DNA of 52,512 bases, taken from Nemertoderma westbladi (lineage: Eukaryota > Xenacoelomorpha > Nemertodermatida > Nemertodermatidae). This document shows positions 38,350 to 50,560 of this stretch, piece after piece. The translations under genes were made by a program, and so were the position numbers. The notes below the pieces were generated by a model. It saw only the letters and a program-made list of their open reading frames with translations. It made no database searches and was not told the origin of the DNA. The DNA lies in NCBI GenBank assembly GCA_032718475.1, contig JAUCBJ010007046.1, forward strand, positions 1 through 52,512, written 5' to 3'. Every line of letters begins with the position of its first letter. The stretch's first letter is position 1.

Positions 38350-40979
38350 TTACTGAGTCTCCCCACTGCGGATACATTTGTGGCTCGATACATGATGGCG
38401 TTGGTAGAAACATTTACCGCATGTATCGCAGCTAAACGGTCGTTCACCTGTATGTAATCTCTTGTGAGTGTTTAGATTGCTACTCTGCGTAAATTCCTTC
38501 CCACACGTGTCGCACACGAACGGTTTCTCTCCACTGTGCGTACGTTTGTGTATCTTTAGGGAATTTAGTTGGGAGAAACTTTTCTCACACAGGTTGCAGT
38601 TATACGGTTTCTCTCCACTATGCGAACGTTTGTGTGTCTTTAGGGAACTTAGTTGAGAGAAACGTTTGTTACAGATGCCGCATTGGTAAGGTCGTTCGCC
38701 GGTGTGGATCCGTTGGTGTGTAATTAGTTGGCTGTTATATGCGAACGTCTTATCACAAGTATTACAGCTGAACTGCTGTTGGACGAAGGAATTATTCATT
38801 CTTCCGTGTGTTACGTCATCGTCGGAAGTGAGCATGTCTGAATCATCGGGGGATGGTTGTGATTGGTCGCCTAGAGAAAGTAATGGAGTGGATTAATAAT
38901 GGAGAATATTGATTAATATCAGAATATGTAAGTAATGCACTATAATAATGTAATAATAGAACAATAAAACTCACGAAAATCATAGAAAATTCAACACAAC
39001 ACAATATCCGATTTGTTTATATACGATTTGGTTTTATCGGTTTTAATCCGATTGGAGATACCAAATATATAATAAGGTGTTTTACAAAAATGAAAAATTG
39101 TGGAATGACTTTTCTAAGATTTGAACCAGCGCAGCCTAAATGCCTTATGGCTTAATACGTACTATTACTGTATGTGTAGTGTAATTTCCCCCGCTTCATT
39201 TTAACATAGGCCTATACTAGAATCATGTCGAACCTCTGATAGAGATATGAGATATAATTTAAAAAAATATTAATTTTGTACAGTTCCATTATCAGGTCAA
39301 TTCAAATTAAAAAAAAATAGTTTTTGAAATTGAAATTTACTGTTGTAAATGCTGCAAAAGCATATTTCCACAGCCTAAGGAAATGTAATTACTAAAAGGG
39401 AAACATAGACATGATTGTGCTACTGGTGGCTAAATAGGCTAAATAATGGTGACAAAAATATTGTCTTCGAGTTTAAACTTTACAATTTTTTGCTGTCGCG
39501 AAATATTCAAATCAAACACATTATCCAATATGTTGTAGATCAGATCAGACGCCAAATAAACTCAAACCAATGTATTTTATTAACAATGTAATATCGTTGA
39601 GTTAGCACATTATAAGTTCTGCAGTCGCAAAATATTCAAAGCAAACCCAAATTCCCATAATGATATCTTGCAATGAATTATCTTGTATGCAGACAATTTT
39701 AGATATAAGTTACTGTATATCACACCACCAAAACTACGATTTTATATTTTTGAACAAAATCGTATCGTGACCTCATCACCCTGCAGAACAAAGTGGGTGT
39801 AAACGCTACGCCGACTGCCGACAACCTATCCCTGTTTTTAATTTAAGTTAAATAATTTTAACTATAGGGCCTAACATATGTGATATCGACTGACATTTTT
39901 TGTTTTAATTGGAATATTCAGCAAAATCATCCACATCAAATGTAACCTGAACCTGATAAGTTTTCCATTGTAGGCAATACGGACTAAATGTTGTTTAATC
40001 TAACATATAGTAACTCACCGATACCGGAAACTGTTGATTTGGGTCTGAAATGGAGGTTGTAGGTATTGGGAAGGTCTAAGTCGAAGTCGCCTAGAGGCTG
40101 AGTAGAGATGGGGGTCGAGTAGTTGGTGAGTGGGGAGAGACCCTGGGTGGTGTGGGCGTGGGGGGTCGATGTGTCTATATGGATTCCATGTGGTCTATTT
40201 ATATCGAAGAAAAATTCATTTAAGACATCGCCAACCTCACCTACGTCGGGTTTATATTCCAGTTCGTCTTCCGTCTCAATGAATATGATTTCCGGAGCAT
40301 CGGATGGGTCTGATAGAGGTTGTGTAGAATTATTGGTTGAGTTGGTTGTGGTAACTGCGGGGATATACGATATGTTGTTATCAGATAATAACGTTAAACT
40401 GGCTGTATTAGACGATTCAGATACAATGGGGTTTGGTTTGGTGTCTATCAGACTCAGTTTGGGGTTCATTTGTATTTGATTTCCGGGGAGGTCTGCCTGG
40501 TTGAGATATGGTAACCTCACCACAGGGTGCATGGATGAGGGTTCGGTACGTGGCGTGTGTTGATTTGAGTTTCGAGATTTAGGGTGGAAACCAATTCCGG
40601 TCGCAGGATTGTAATTGTGGCAGAACCTAGTACCGCCATTTGTCGTCGCTGATGTCCTCAATGGATTCTGCGGCAGTGGCAGACTGGTCTCGCGGTACCC
40701 GGTAGTCGGGACAGTGGTCGGTGATTGAGTTATGTATTGGGGCAAAGCCGAGGTGGTGGCGGCGTTGTTAGAGGGATAGGAGAGTGAATGCTGCAGCCAC
40801 TCAGTAATGCGACCAGCCGTACAATTCTTAACAACATAATCGTCCAGAAAACACGAGTTTACTTCCAAGTATTCTTCGAGAAATCTCCGCACAAACGTGT
40901 CATTTTCTGAACAAATGTTCACGAACATAGATTTGGTAATTACCAATGCGTTGTCCGACTCACAAGTAAACCGTTCCAT
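38350..40979 (-). CDS. Two-exon C2H2 zinc-finger protein, intact copy A
   Basis: Inferred gene: exon 1 at 40979-40019, donor ATCG|GTGAGT, intron of 1148 bp, acceptor TTTCTCTAG|GCGACC, exon 2 at 38870-38350. Both junctions are phase 1 and the frame is kept, giving 493 aa. Exon 1 encodes an N-terminal helical segment (residues 1-70, MERFTCESDNALVITKSMFV...) of unknown type, then a Ser/Thr/Asn/Pro-rich acidic region likely to be disordered. Exon 2 encodes five tandem C2H2 fingers with TGEKP-type linkers (CNTCDKTF, CGICNKRF, CNLCEKSF, CDTCGKEF, CDTCGKCF). The last finger lacks its second zinc-binding histidine (SSHKCIRSGE). It is probably a nuclear, sequence-specific DNA-binding regulator. The N-terminal domain matches no known KRAB, BTB or ZAD domain. 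Confidence 0.75.
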
Positions 40980-41378
40980 TGTCTGATTGTTTTGTCTTTT
41001 CAGAGTTCAGGTCGTCCCAGTTCGAGAAGCAAATAATACAATTTTAAACAGATATATAGGCCTATTCGAATCACTGAATCAGCGAAATGCAGTACTGCAG
41101 TGCTGCCTAATAGTAAACACCCAAACCCAATTACACTACTATCTATATAAGGGGTGTTTCAAAATGGTGGACTGGATATAGAATACATGGACATGGACAG
41201 AAGAACAGACCAGCAATCACTTACTTGATTAGATTAATAAAGACTGCGTTACCAAATTAAAAGCATTGAATTTGTCCAATTTTATTGTAGTTATTTGCAA
41301 TGCAATCCCAACCGTCTTACCATTTTTATCAAAATTATCCCGGTCATGGCTGAATATCCCGGTAACCAGGATACTGTG

Positions 41379-41464
41379 TGATACCCCAACTATTCCTACA
41401 GTGCCGAGGGCGTGACCCCCCCTTAATAATATAAATCAAAGCCGGTGTATGGTAGGCCTTGGGC
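41379..41464. repeat. Dispersed repeat with C tract, copy 2
   Basis: A copy of 27186-27306 with only about seven C in place of the long tract. Otherwise it is nearly identical (CTGTGTGATACCCCAACTAT to TGGTAGGCCTTGGGC). Confidence 0.75.
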
Positions 41465-41625
41465 ACAAGTCCCTAAAAGGTGCCACCCTGCTCCATAGCG
41501 CGGGAAATTCAAATGATTGAAAGACATGTAATTTATACTGGAAAGGGTGGCAGATCAGATCTACCACCTATATTTTGGCGGTAAATTAAAATCTGTTTTA
41601 ACATAGCAGCATAGAATACGTCTTA

Positions 41626-42141
41626 TAAGACTAATGTAATTCATTGAATTCGAATAAATTTATTTCTAATCGGTTTAATTCACTCATCCGTTATTGTTGT
41701 TGTTTTATCTATTCTTGGGCTTCGAGCAGCACGTGAACAACTAAACTGAACTGTTAAGGCCTACTGCACATGCAGTAGCAGTAGCTACTACAGTAAGAAG
41801 TTTACAGTATGAAGTATACTGCTCTAGCTCCTTGACCTTTTAGTACGTACCCATGTACATTATGCAGCACACTGTGTACAGTTTGTGATGGAAATATGAT
41901 AATTCTGTAATTTGAATCAATCGCCAAAAATATATCAATTCACTGCGCCTTTCTATCTATCCACTTGAAATATACTATTAATATACTAGGTATAAGTGTA
42001 TAATTGTTATGATTATAATGTTCTATACTTTACTGTGATAGAAGTTAAGACAAATCTCCCGACCCCCCCCCCCCCCCCCCCCCCCCCCCTTAAACCGATA
42101 AGAAATAATTTATTCTGATTCAATGAATTACATTAGTCTTA
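41626..42141. mobile_element. MITE-like element with ~52-bp inverted termini
   Basis: TAAGACTAATGTAATTCATT... at 41626-41677 is repeated in inverted orientation at 42090-42141 with a few differences. The interior of about 410 bp has no ORF, and its right end is a run of 27 C directly against the inverted terminus. The superfamily cannot be told, because no clean target duplication is seen. Confidence 0.6.
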
Positions 42142-42609
42142 CTCTTTAATTAGTTTTATTCGTGAAAAACTAATGTCCACAATGTAACATTTTGTCCCAG
42201 GTGTAACGCTACTTGTTAGCCAATCAGACGCCTTCATTTCACAGAACGCCCACAATCTAACTTGTCTCTAATGTAACGCTACTTGTTAGCCAATCAGAAG
42301 CCTTCATTTCACAGAACGCCCACAATCTAACTTGTTGTCTCTAATGTAACGCTACTTGTTAGCCAATCATTACTCAGGAATTGACATTTAAAATATATAC
42401 CAGAAATTCAACAGTCACTTGTACTGTATGTCATGTAACGTCACTTTCATTATTAACCGTAAACTAAGGATTTATCGACCAAATGGCTAAAAATAATATT
42501 ATTCAAATCAGCAAATTATTTCGTTTGTATTATTGTATACATACAATATGAATATACATATTATTGTAACAATAATTGTACAAAATAGTTAACGGAGTCC
42601 TTAAAACCA

Positions 42610-43122
42610 TCACAAACTTAATCTCTAAGTCTTTCACGTGTAATGCCATCACTAACGTAATCTCTAAGTCCTTCACGTGTAACGCCATCCCATCACTAAC
42701 TTAATCTCTAAGTCCTTCACGTGTAACGCCATCCCATCACTAACTTAAAGTCCTTCACGTGTAACGCCATCACTAACTTAATCTTAAGTCCTTCACATGT
42801 AACGCCACCACTAACTTAATCTCTAAGTCCTTCACGTGTAACGCCATCCCATCACTAACTTAATCTCTAAGTCCTTCACGTGTAACGCCATCACTAACGT
42901 AATCTATAAGTCCTTCACGTGTAACTAAGTCCTTCACATGTAACGCCATCACTAACTTAATCTATAAGTCCTTCACATGTAACGCCATCCCTAACTTGAT
43001 CTCTAAGTCCTTCACGTGTAACGCCATCCCATCACTAACTTAATCTCTAAGTTCTTCACGTGTAACGCCATCACTAACTTAATCTCTAAGTCCTTCACGT
43101 GTAACGCCATCACTAACTTCAA
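42610..43122. repeat. 39/44-bp satellite, copy B
   Basis: An uninterrupted array of the same monomers as 31780-32476 and 36872-37520. It ends CACTAACTTCAATCAAGAAG. Confidence 0.9.
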
Positions 43123-43950
43123 TCAAGAAGTTCTTACCCGACACAACACGCCTAATTCCGTTTGACAATTGTAATGGCATGACGTTGACTTTAAGAAGTA
43201 CTGTTTTAGAACCGAAATAAAGAAAGGTAAAAAATCATGAGCTTTTCCTAAACCCTTTACGTAGTACTAGGTACATTCCTAATGACGGTATTTTTTGTAG
43301 ATTTACGTTTTCGCACAATGCTCGAGTTCTAATGAACGAATTCCTATAATTCTTTTACCTGCTGGGCTGGTAGCTAAATAAATCGCCGTTTAGAAATATC
43401 TTACTTGGAGATGTTGTGAATAAATAAAAAAAATCGATGTCGTGAAAACGAGCGTTACATGGTGGACAAAATCCTAGTGACGGCGTAATTAATTGTTAGT
43501 AAATAGTAAATATATAAAATGTGAGTAGCTTCGGTTGAAAACCACCAATAGCATGTGAAAGAGCATTAAATTTGCTTTATTTTGATGTATGGTATGTGGA
43601 ACCTTTGCTTTCATTGCTTTAGCTCAGAAGCCAAATACTTAAAAATAATTCAATGTGACATTTCAAAAAACATGCATTTTCGATATTTGAAATGGTGTCA
43701 TTCTCTAGGTTGTGAAAGGAATCTGTTGAAAATTTGCTGAAATATGAGCAGATTTCCGCTCTTCCGATTGGTATATAGGTTCATGGGGTTAAATCTGTGT
43801 CGTTTGGAAATATAACCGTGCGAATGCATGGCCATTTTGACATAAAAGTTTGGCCACTTTTTGTGAGAACGACCCACATACATAATTTTAGTTAATCTGT
43901 GTCCAACAATATCACCGGAAGTAGATAAACGTTTCTTACAAACATTACAG

Positions 43951-46588
43951 TTACCGAGTCTCCCCACTGCGGATACATTTGTGGATCGATACTTGATATC
44001 GGTGGGAGAAACATTTCCCGCATGTATCGCAGCTAAACGGTCGTTCACCTGTATGTAATCTCTTGTGAGCGTTTAGATTGCTACTCTGCGTAAATTCCTT
44101 CCCACACGTGTCGCACACGAACGGTCGCTCTCCACTGTGCGTACGTTTGTGTGTCTTTAGGGAACTTAGTCGAGAATAACTTTTCTCACACAGGTTGCAG
44201 TTATACGGTTTCTCTCCACTATGCGAACGTTTGTGTATCTTTAGGGAACTTAGTTGAGAGAAACGTTTGTTACAGATGCCGCATTGGTAAGGTCGCTCGC
44301 CGGTGTGGATCCGTTGCTGTTATATGCGAACGCTTTATCACAAGTATTACAGCTGAACTGCTGTTGGACGAAGGAATTATTTATTCTTTCGTGTGTTACG
44401 TCATCGTCGGAAGTGAGCATGTCTGAATCATCGGGGGATGGTTGTGATTGGCCGCCTAGAGGAAGTAATGGAGTGGATTAATAATGGAGAATATTGATTA
44501 ATATCAGAATATGTAAGTAATGCACTATAATAATGTAATAATAGAACAATAAAACTCACGAAAATCATAGAAAATTCAACACAACACAATATCCGATTTG
44601 TTTATATACGATTCGGTTTTATCGGTTTTAATCCGATTGGAGATACCAAATATATAATAAGGTGTTTTACAAAAATGAAAAATTGTGGAATGACTTTTCT
44701 AAGATTTGAACCAGCGCAGCCTAAATGCCTTATGGCTTAATACGTACTATTACTGTATATGTAGTGTAATTTCCCCGCTTCATTTTAACATAGGCCTATA
44801 CTAGAATCATGTCGAACCTCTGATAGAGATATGAGATATAATTTAAAAAAATATTAATTTTGTACAGTTCCATTATCAGGTCAATTCAAATTAAAAAAAA
44901 AAAGTTTTTGAAATCAAAATTTACTGTTGTAAATGCTGCAAAAGCATATTTCCACAGCTTAAGGAAATGTAATTACTAAAAGGGAAACATAGACATGATT
45001 GTGCTACTGGTGGCTAAATTGAATGCTTAATTGCAACATATTTAAGACAATCAATGTATTAACATAAAAAAATATTGTCTTCTAGATAGAACTTTACAAT
45101 TTCTGCTGTCGCGAAATATTCAAATCAAACACATTATCCAATATGTTGTAGATCAGATCAGACGCCAAATAAACTCAAACCAATGTATTTTATTAACAAT
45201 GTAATGTCGTTGAGTTAGCACATTATAAGTTCTGCAGTCGCAAAATATTCAAAGCAAACACAAATTCCCATAATGATATCTTGCAATGAATTATCTTGTA
45301 TGCAGACAATTTTAGATATAAGTTACTGTATATCACACCACCAAAACTACGATTTTATATTTTTGAACAAAATCGTATCGTGACCTCATCACCCTGCAGA
45401 ACAAAGTGGGTGTAAACGCTACGCCGACTGCCGACAACCTATCCCTGGAACCATTTTTAATTTAAGTTAAATAATTTTAACTATAGGGCCTAACATATGT
45501 GATATCGAAATTTTTTGTTTTAATTTGAATATTCAGCAAAATCATCCACATCAAATGTAACCTGAACCTGAAGTTTTCCTATGCAGGCAATACGGACTAA
45601 ATGTTGTTTAATCTAACATATAGTAACTCACCGATACCGGAAACTGTTGATTTGTGTCTTAACGGGAGATTGTAGGTGTTGGGAAGGTCTAAGTCGAAGT
45701 CGCCTAGAGGCTGAGTAGAGATGGGGGTCGAGTAGTTGGTGAGTGGGGAGAGACCCTGGGTGGTGTGGGGGTGGGGGGTCGATGTGTCTGTATGGATTCC
45801 ATGTGGTCTATTTATATCGAAAAATAATTCATTTAAGACATCGCCAACCTCACCTACGTCGGGTTTATATTCCAGTTCGTCTTCCGTCTCAATGAATATG
45901 ATTTCCGGAGCATCGGATGGCTCTGATAGAGGTTGTGTAGAATTATTGGTTGAGTTGGTTGTGGTTACTGCGGGGGTATACGATATGTTGTTATCAGATA
46001 ATAAAGTTAAACTGGCTGTATTATTAGACGATTCAGATACAATGGGGTTTGGTTTGGTGTCTATCAGACTCAGTTTGGGGTTCATTTGTATTTGATTTCC
46101 GGGGAGGTCTGCCTGGTTGAGATATGGTAACCTCACCACAGGGTGCATGGATGAGGGTTCGGTACGTGGCGTTTGTGGATTCGAGTTTCGAGATTTAGGG
46201 TGGAAACCAATTCCGGTCGCAGGATTGTCATTGTGGCAGAACCTAGTACCGCCATTTGTCGTCGCTGATGTCCTCAATGGATTCTGCGGCAGTGGCAGAC
46301 TGGTCTTACGGTACCCGGTAGTCGGGACAGTGATTGAGTTATGTATTGGGGCAAAGCCGAGGTGGTGGCGGCGTTGTTAGAGGGATAGGAGAGTGAATGC
46401 TGTAGCCACTCAGTAATGCGACCAGCCGTACAATTCTTAACAACATAATCGTCCAGAAAACACGAGTTTACTTCCAAGTATTCTTCGATAAATCTCCGCA
46501 CAAACGTGTCATTTTCTGAACAGATGTTCACGAACATAGATTTGGTAATTACCAATGCGTTGTCCGACTCACAAGTAAACCGTTCCAT
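43951..46588 (-). pseudogene. C2H2 zinc-finger gene, broken copy B
   Basis: It has the same exon structure as copy A (exon 1 at 46588-45632, donor GTGAGT; acceptor CTCTAG; exon 2 from 44455). A 7-bp deletion near 46331 shifts exon 1 after QYITQS, so it is read as 46274-46588 in one frame and from 46277 in another. A 16-bp deletion near 44316 shifts the first finger. Fingers 2-5 remain legible but are out of frame with the start. Several finger residues differ from copy A (for example SHRYQVSIH versus YQRHHVSSH in the last finger). It is not expected to make the full protein. Confidence 0.8.
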
Positions 46589-46789
46589 TGTCTGATTGTT
46601 GTCTTTTCAGAGTTCAGGTCGTCAGTCGTGCCGGTTCGAGAAGCAAATAATAAAATTTTAAACAGATATACTGATATAGGCCTATTCCAGTATTCGAATC
46701 ACTGAATAAGCGAGATGCAGTACTGTAGTGCTGCCTAACAGTAAACACCCAAACCCAATTACACTACTACAGTACTACATAACATCATG

Positions 46790-47227
46790 AGTCACACTGT
46801 ACTGTTACTGCAGTACAGTAGGTCTAATGCAGGTGGAGGCCCTGAAACACGTTAGTCTTTAAGCGACCTTCAGCAGATCCTAGCTCCAGTAGATCTCACT
46901 CGAGTGGCGGCCCAAACCCTAATTAAAATTCAAAATGTATTCACGTTTGCTTAGGGTTTACCTTAATGCAATTGCAAAGTCTATTCACTAGTCGCATGTT
47001 CAGGTTGTTCCATGAAATGCAGCCAAATCGTCGGTAAAAAGGCAAAAGGGCATTTATGAATGCGGATTCCTGACAATGTCTCCCATTTTCATATTATTAA
47101 AGGCTGATGTGATTTTTGTACAAAAACATAGACATTTTATTTTTCGGATGTAAAAGGGAATTTATGTAAAATCATATAAAGGTAAAAAGCCATGTTGTGT
47201 ATGCCTACTGCTGATGTACATCCACAT
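46790..47227. repeat. Dispersed repeat R1, interrupted copy
   Basis: Matches 30071-30505 and stops at ATCCACAT, exactly where the next transposon begins. The remainder of R1 (ACAGTACCTAGACC...) is expected beyond the window's right edge. Confidence 0.8.
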
Positions 47228-47299
47228 CACTAGCGTAGCGAGGGTAGGGTCCCAGGGTCCCGGGACCCTACCGTGGAGATTCCAACTTACACTAACTCT

Positions 47300-48374
47300 G
47301 AGAGCATTTTGCCATCGTCAAGTTCCGTTAAATTAAAAAAATTATAATGACAAGTGCAATAAACCAAATATTAGAAAATATTCGAAGTTGAAGTTGCGTT
47401 GGAAAGGAGCCCGACCCCAGACCAGATACAATCCACATTATCCCAGGCAGGTTGCCAAAGAAAATAAGTAGTAGAAAGGAGACCATATACCCCATCAAAG
47501 TGTTGTAGCCAGGCCTCCCGCCACACTGCCAATAATTCCCTCAGGCAACCCCGCCCCATGATAAGGCATCATAATATCATACACTGTTCTTAGAAAGCCA
47601 GCTTATTACTTAGGCCTATATTATATAATCTCTCAAAATATTTAATAGTCTGTAATGTAAAGCAATGAAATGGAGCCCAATTGACCACTGCAGGAGGGGG
47701 GCGCCCACTGGCTCCTGCCTTGGTTTCTGTGCTTTGGTTAGACGACGTCGCTGTGCCTTGCCTGTCAAGCAGGGTTCAATATATACCAATGAAAGATAGC
47801 ATAAATAAGATAGGCACTCTGACTCTGATGTAATAGGCCTATAATGAATTATGTAATTTTTTCTGGGTACACTGACCAGCGCGATTGGATATTGCGTAGC
47901 TTGTCTTGCCGAGTCACAACTAAATAACCTGTGGGTGGCTATGTATTTTAATTCAATATTATTATTAATACCATGAAAATTACTTTGAAACGTAATTAAT
48001 TAGAACATTAATTTTTTTTAATAAAAAAATATTTTTTTTTGACTTTCAACAAATCAAAAAAGTGTATTTAATAATGTACCGGTACCATAATTAGTTCAAT
48101 TTCAAAATATGGCAGTTTATAAAATAATGTACCATGGTGTGGGGTGTGGGATTGTTTCACGAAGCGACATTTAACTAAATGGAAATCGCCGATTTGTAAA
48201 TAAGGTATTTAAAAAACGGAAGCACATTTAAACTTTACGTCCCTTAATTTAAATGACATGAATTGAAATTTGCCTACTGTCATTTTGCAATACTTTTATG
48301 TGGGGCGAGCCACGAAGTTGGCGGAGCCTTAGCGAATTGACACTGTTAGGGGGTGGGTCAATTTATGCAAATAG
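47300..48374. other. Left interior of the outer hAT-type element, no gene recognised
   Basis: A 62-codon minus-strand ORF (47371-47559), and a neighbouring frame reading GAGLPEGIIGSVAGGLATTL, were seen but match nothing I know and are interrupted. It is otherwise AT-rich. Confidence 0.4.
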
Positions 48375-48401
48375 TTGTCGTCGTCGTCGTTGTCGTCGTC
48401 G
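48375..48401. repeat. GTC microsatellite, left part
   Basis: (GTC)n with one TTG interruption. It continues at 50522-50562 on the other side of the nested hAT element. Confidence 0.85.
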
Positions 48402-50521
48402 CAGTGCCGGATTAACCTTAAGGCATATAAGGCACGTGCCTTAGGGCCAGCCGAAAATCCGGGCCATTTTTTTTTGCGATTCATTCCTGTGAAAAAATAT
48501 TTTTATCTGAAAAGTCCGGAAACAGAGCAAGAAAGTGCATCTTTCGACTACTTTCTATCCCTAAATTTGTGATAGAAAGTGCAAAATTCTAGCTCAATCG
48601 ACCGATAGGTGCTGTGTTATTAGTTCGAGACCTGATGGCAGGGTATTAATAAAACATGGCAAGTAAAACTTTAAATTGCTAATTATGAACAGTGGAGAAT
48701 TTAATTTTATCTATTTGTGGGGAATTATTTGTAATTATATGCTCTTAAACTTTCTAGAACAACCAAATAATGACATACTGGAAATACTGTACATAGTAAA
48801 TGTATGGCGTAGAGATATGGTAGTGCGAAATTAATTTTTTTTTACCGGAAACTAGTTTTATAAATATAGGTCATAATAGATAAAAAAAGAGGATAAAATA
48901 GTTGTAGATAAAATAGTTGTTGATAAAATAAGAGAAATAATTTCAGAAATAATTTCTTGTCACTACTGTAATTTAATTTAACCGAAATTCAGATGTTCTG
49001 CCCTCGTGTATTGAATTTTGCGTTCGATGGCATTTTAGGTGCAATTCCTGCAAAACCTAAAACTCTCGGACAGCACAATTTAATTGGGGTAAATTAAAAT
49101 TAGCGACAAATAGTGCTTATTTCCGAGACTGTTCTCTTATAGAAGATCATTACTTTATTACAGCACAAGCCCACACTTACGGTGTGTTATACTGTATTTC
49201 TCAGCATATAAGTCCTGTAAAGATACAGCGAAACCTACAGCGAAATAACAGATTTCCCACGATCCGATCAAAATTGCTAAATTCCTACAGGAGCCAGTCA
49301 GCCTTAAGGGGGCCCACAATAACCCCCACAGAAATGAAATTTTCGAAAATTTACACAATTTTTTGTAGTTTGATAGAAGGGCTTTCATAAGGTGATGTCG
49401 GTTTTCAACAGAGAATTATTTTTTTGCCTCAAAACTGCTCTTTTCAACAACATAATAATATATTGCTAATATTTATGACTCTCTGTATAAAACAACCTTT
49501 TTATCAGTTCGTCGATTTTGACTTTTTTCATCACTAAATTCCCTACTATATACTATTTTATTTTTTACTCAATTGTCATCCAACATACAAAATGTTCAGC
49601 AGCTTTAGGACTACTATCGTTGGTTTTGTAAAACATGGCCATTTGGATCTTCTAGAACCGATTTTGTAACTGCTACATTTTGTCTATCACAAAATATTTA
49701 TTCTCAAAATATAGCCCGGAAATAATAAAACCCCCCTAAATTTTTCAAAATCAATAATTTTGTGCTAAAATTATCATAGAAGATAGCCTACATTTTTAGG
49801 TCCATTTTACCAAAGCCTTGGACCAAGAACTTCAATGCAGGGTATTACAGATCTTTAAACATGAGCTAATTTACATAGAAATGCCACAAATTTATAGAAT
49901 TTTTGAAAAAACCGACCTGTTCAGAAAGTGCCATATTTTTCGAACAAACGGTTTATGAAGCTATCTATACTCAGTTTTAATAGTATATATAAGATCACAG
50001 ATAATTGTATTAAAGTTTCAGAATAGTAGCTTTATAAATAAAACAAATAGATTTGGGGTAATGGTCCCATTAATATATTAAAAATTAAAGCTTGAGAAGT
50101 TCTACCAAAACCATTACACATTTTATAGCAAAGGTTTTATAGGCATAATATGCTGTTTAGTAATGTTAAAAATTCTTGATGAAAACTATTTTTGCGAAGT
50201 ACTTATTATTAAAGTACTTAGTACTTGTTTGCACGCAGTAATCCGACGAAAATACTTTATATTTCCTTCGCAACGTAATGTTAAAAATTCTTGATGAAAA
50301 CTATTTTTGCGAAGTACTTATTATTAAAGTACTTAGTAATTATTTGCACGCAGTCATCCAACGAAAATACTTTATATTTCCTTCACAACATTTTCACAAT
50401 TTCAGTTGTTTTTAGCAGCTTTTTCTTTTAAAAGGGTTTGCGGAAAAATATCAATTTTCGGGCCATTTTTGGAAATTACTAAAATGTGCCTTAGGGCCAC
50501 CAGAGGCTTAATCCGGCACTG
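48402..50521. mobile_element. hAT-type non-autonomous element, 2120 bp (nested)
   Basis: It begins CAGTGCCGGATTAACCTTAA and ends GGCTTAATCCGGCACTG, inverted termini of about 16 bp with further subterminal similarity (AAGGCACGTGCCTTAGGGCC on the left, ATGTGCCTTAGGGCC on the right). The CAGTGCCGGATTAA terminus is a familiar hAT type. The 8-bp target CGTCGTCG is duplicated at 48394-48401 and 50522-50529, within a GTC microsatellite. No transposase ORF is present. A perfect 14-bp palindrome (AAGGCACGTGCCTT) lies at 48429-48442. Confidence 0.85.
50162..50392. repeat. ~116-bp direct duplication inside nested hAT element
   Basis: Two adjacent copies beginning TAATGTTAAAAATTCTTGAT and containing GCGAAGTACTTATTATTAAA and CTTTATATTTCCTTC, with about six differences. 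Confidence 0.85.
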
Positions 50522-50529
50522 CGTCGTCG

Positions 50530-50560
<31 letters not shown>

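Larger units (their letters stand above)
31313..41141. repeat. Tandem segmental duplication, copy A
   Basis: The segment starts TTTTATTCGTGAAAAACTAA and ends CCCAATTACACTACTA. It contains 73-bp repeats, a unique stretch, a 39/44-bp satellite and a zinc-finger gene. The same order is found at about 42148-46769 with only a few percent divergence. In copy A the satellite is split by an R1 fragment that itself carries the LINE, which accounts for about 4.4 kb of extra length. Confidence 0.9.
41142..42147. other. Spacer between duplicated copies
   Basis: It separates copy A from copy B. It holds a dispersed repeat (41379-41464), an inverted-repeat element (41626-42141) and a C tract (42063-42089). 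A TATATAG on the minus strand (about 41148-41142), about 165 bp upstream of the zinc-finger ATG, lies exactly at the duplication edge and could be a TATA box. Copy B lacks it. Confidence 0.5.
42148..46769. repeat. Tandem segmental duplication, copy B
   Basis: Second copy of the segment at 31313-41141, without the R1 fragment and LINE. It includes 73-bp repeats (about 42180-42380), the satellite (about 42610-43122) and the broken zinc-finger gene. It ends CCCAATTACACTACTA, followed by R1 at 46790. Confidence 0.9.

Noticed and set aside
47371-47559. 62-codon ORF as a transposase fragment of the outer hAT-type element
   Set aside because: No hAT dimerisation or BED-finger motif is visible in this or adjacent frames.
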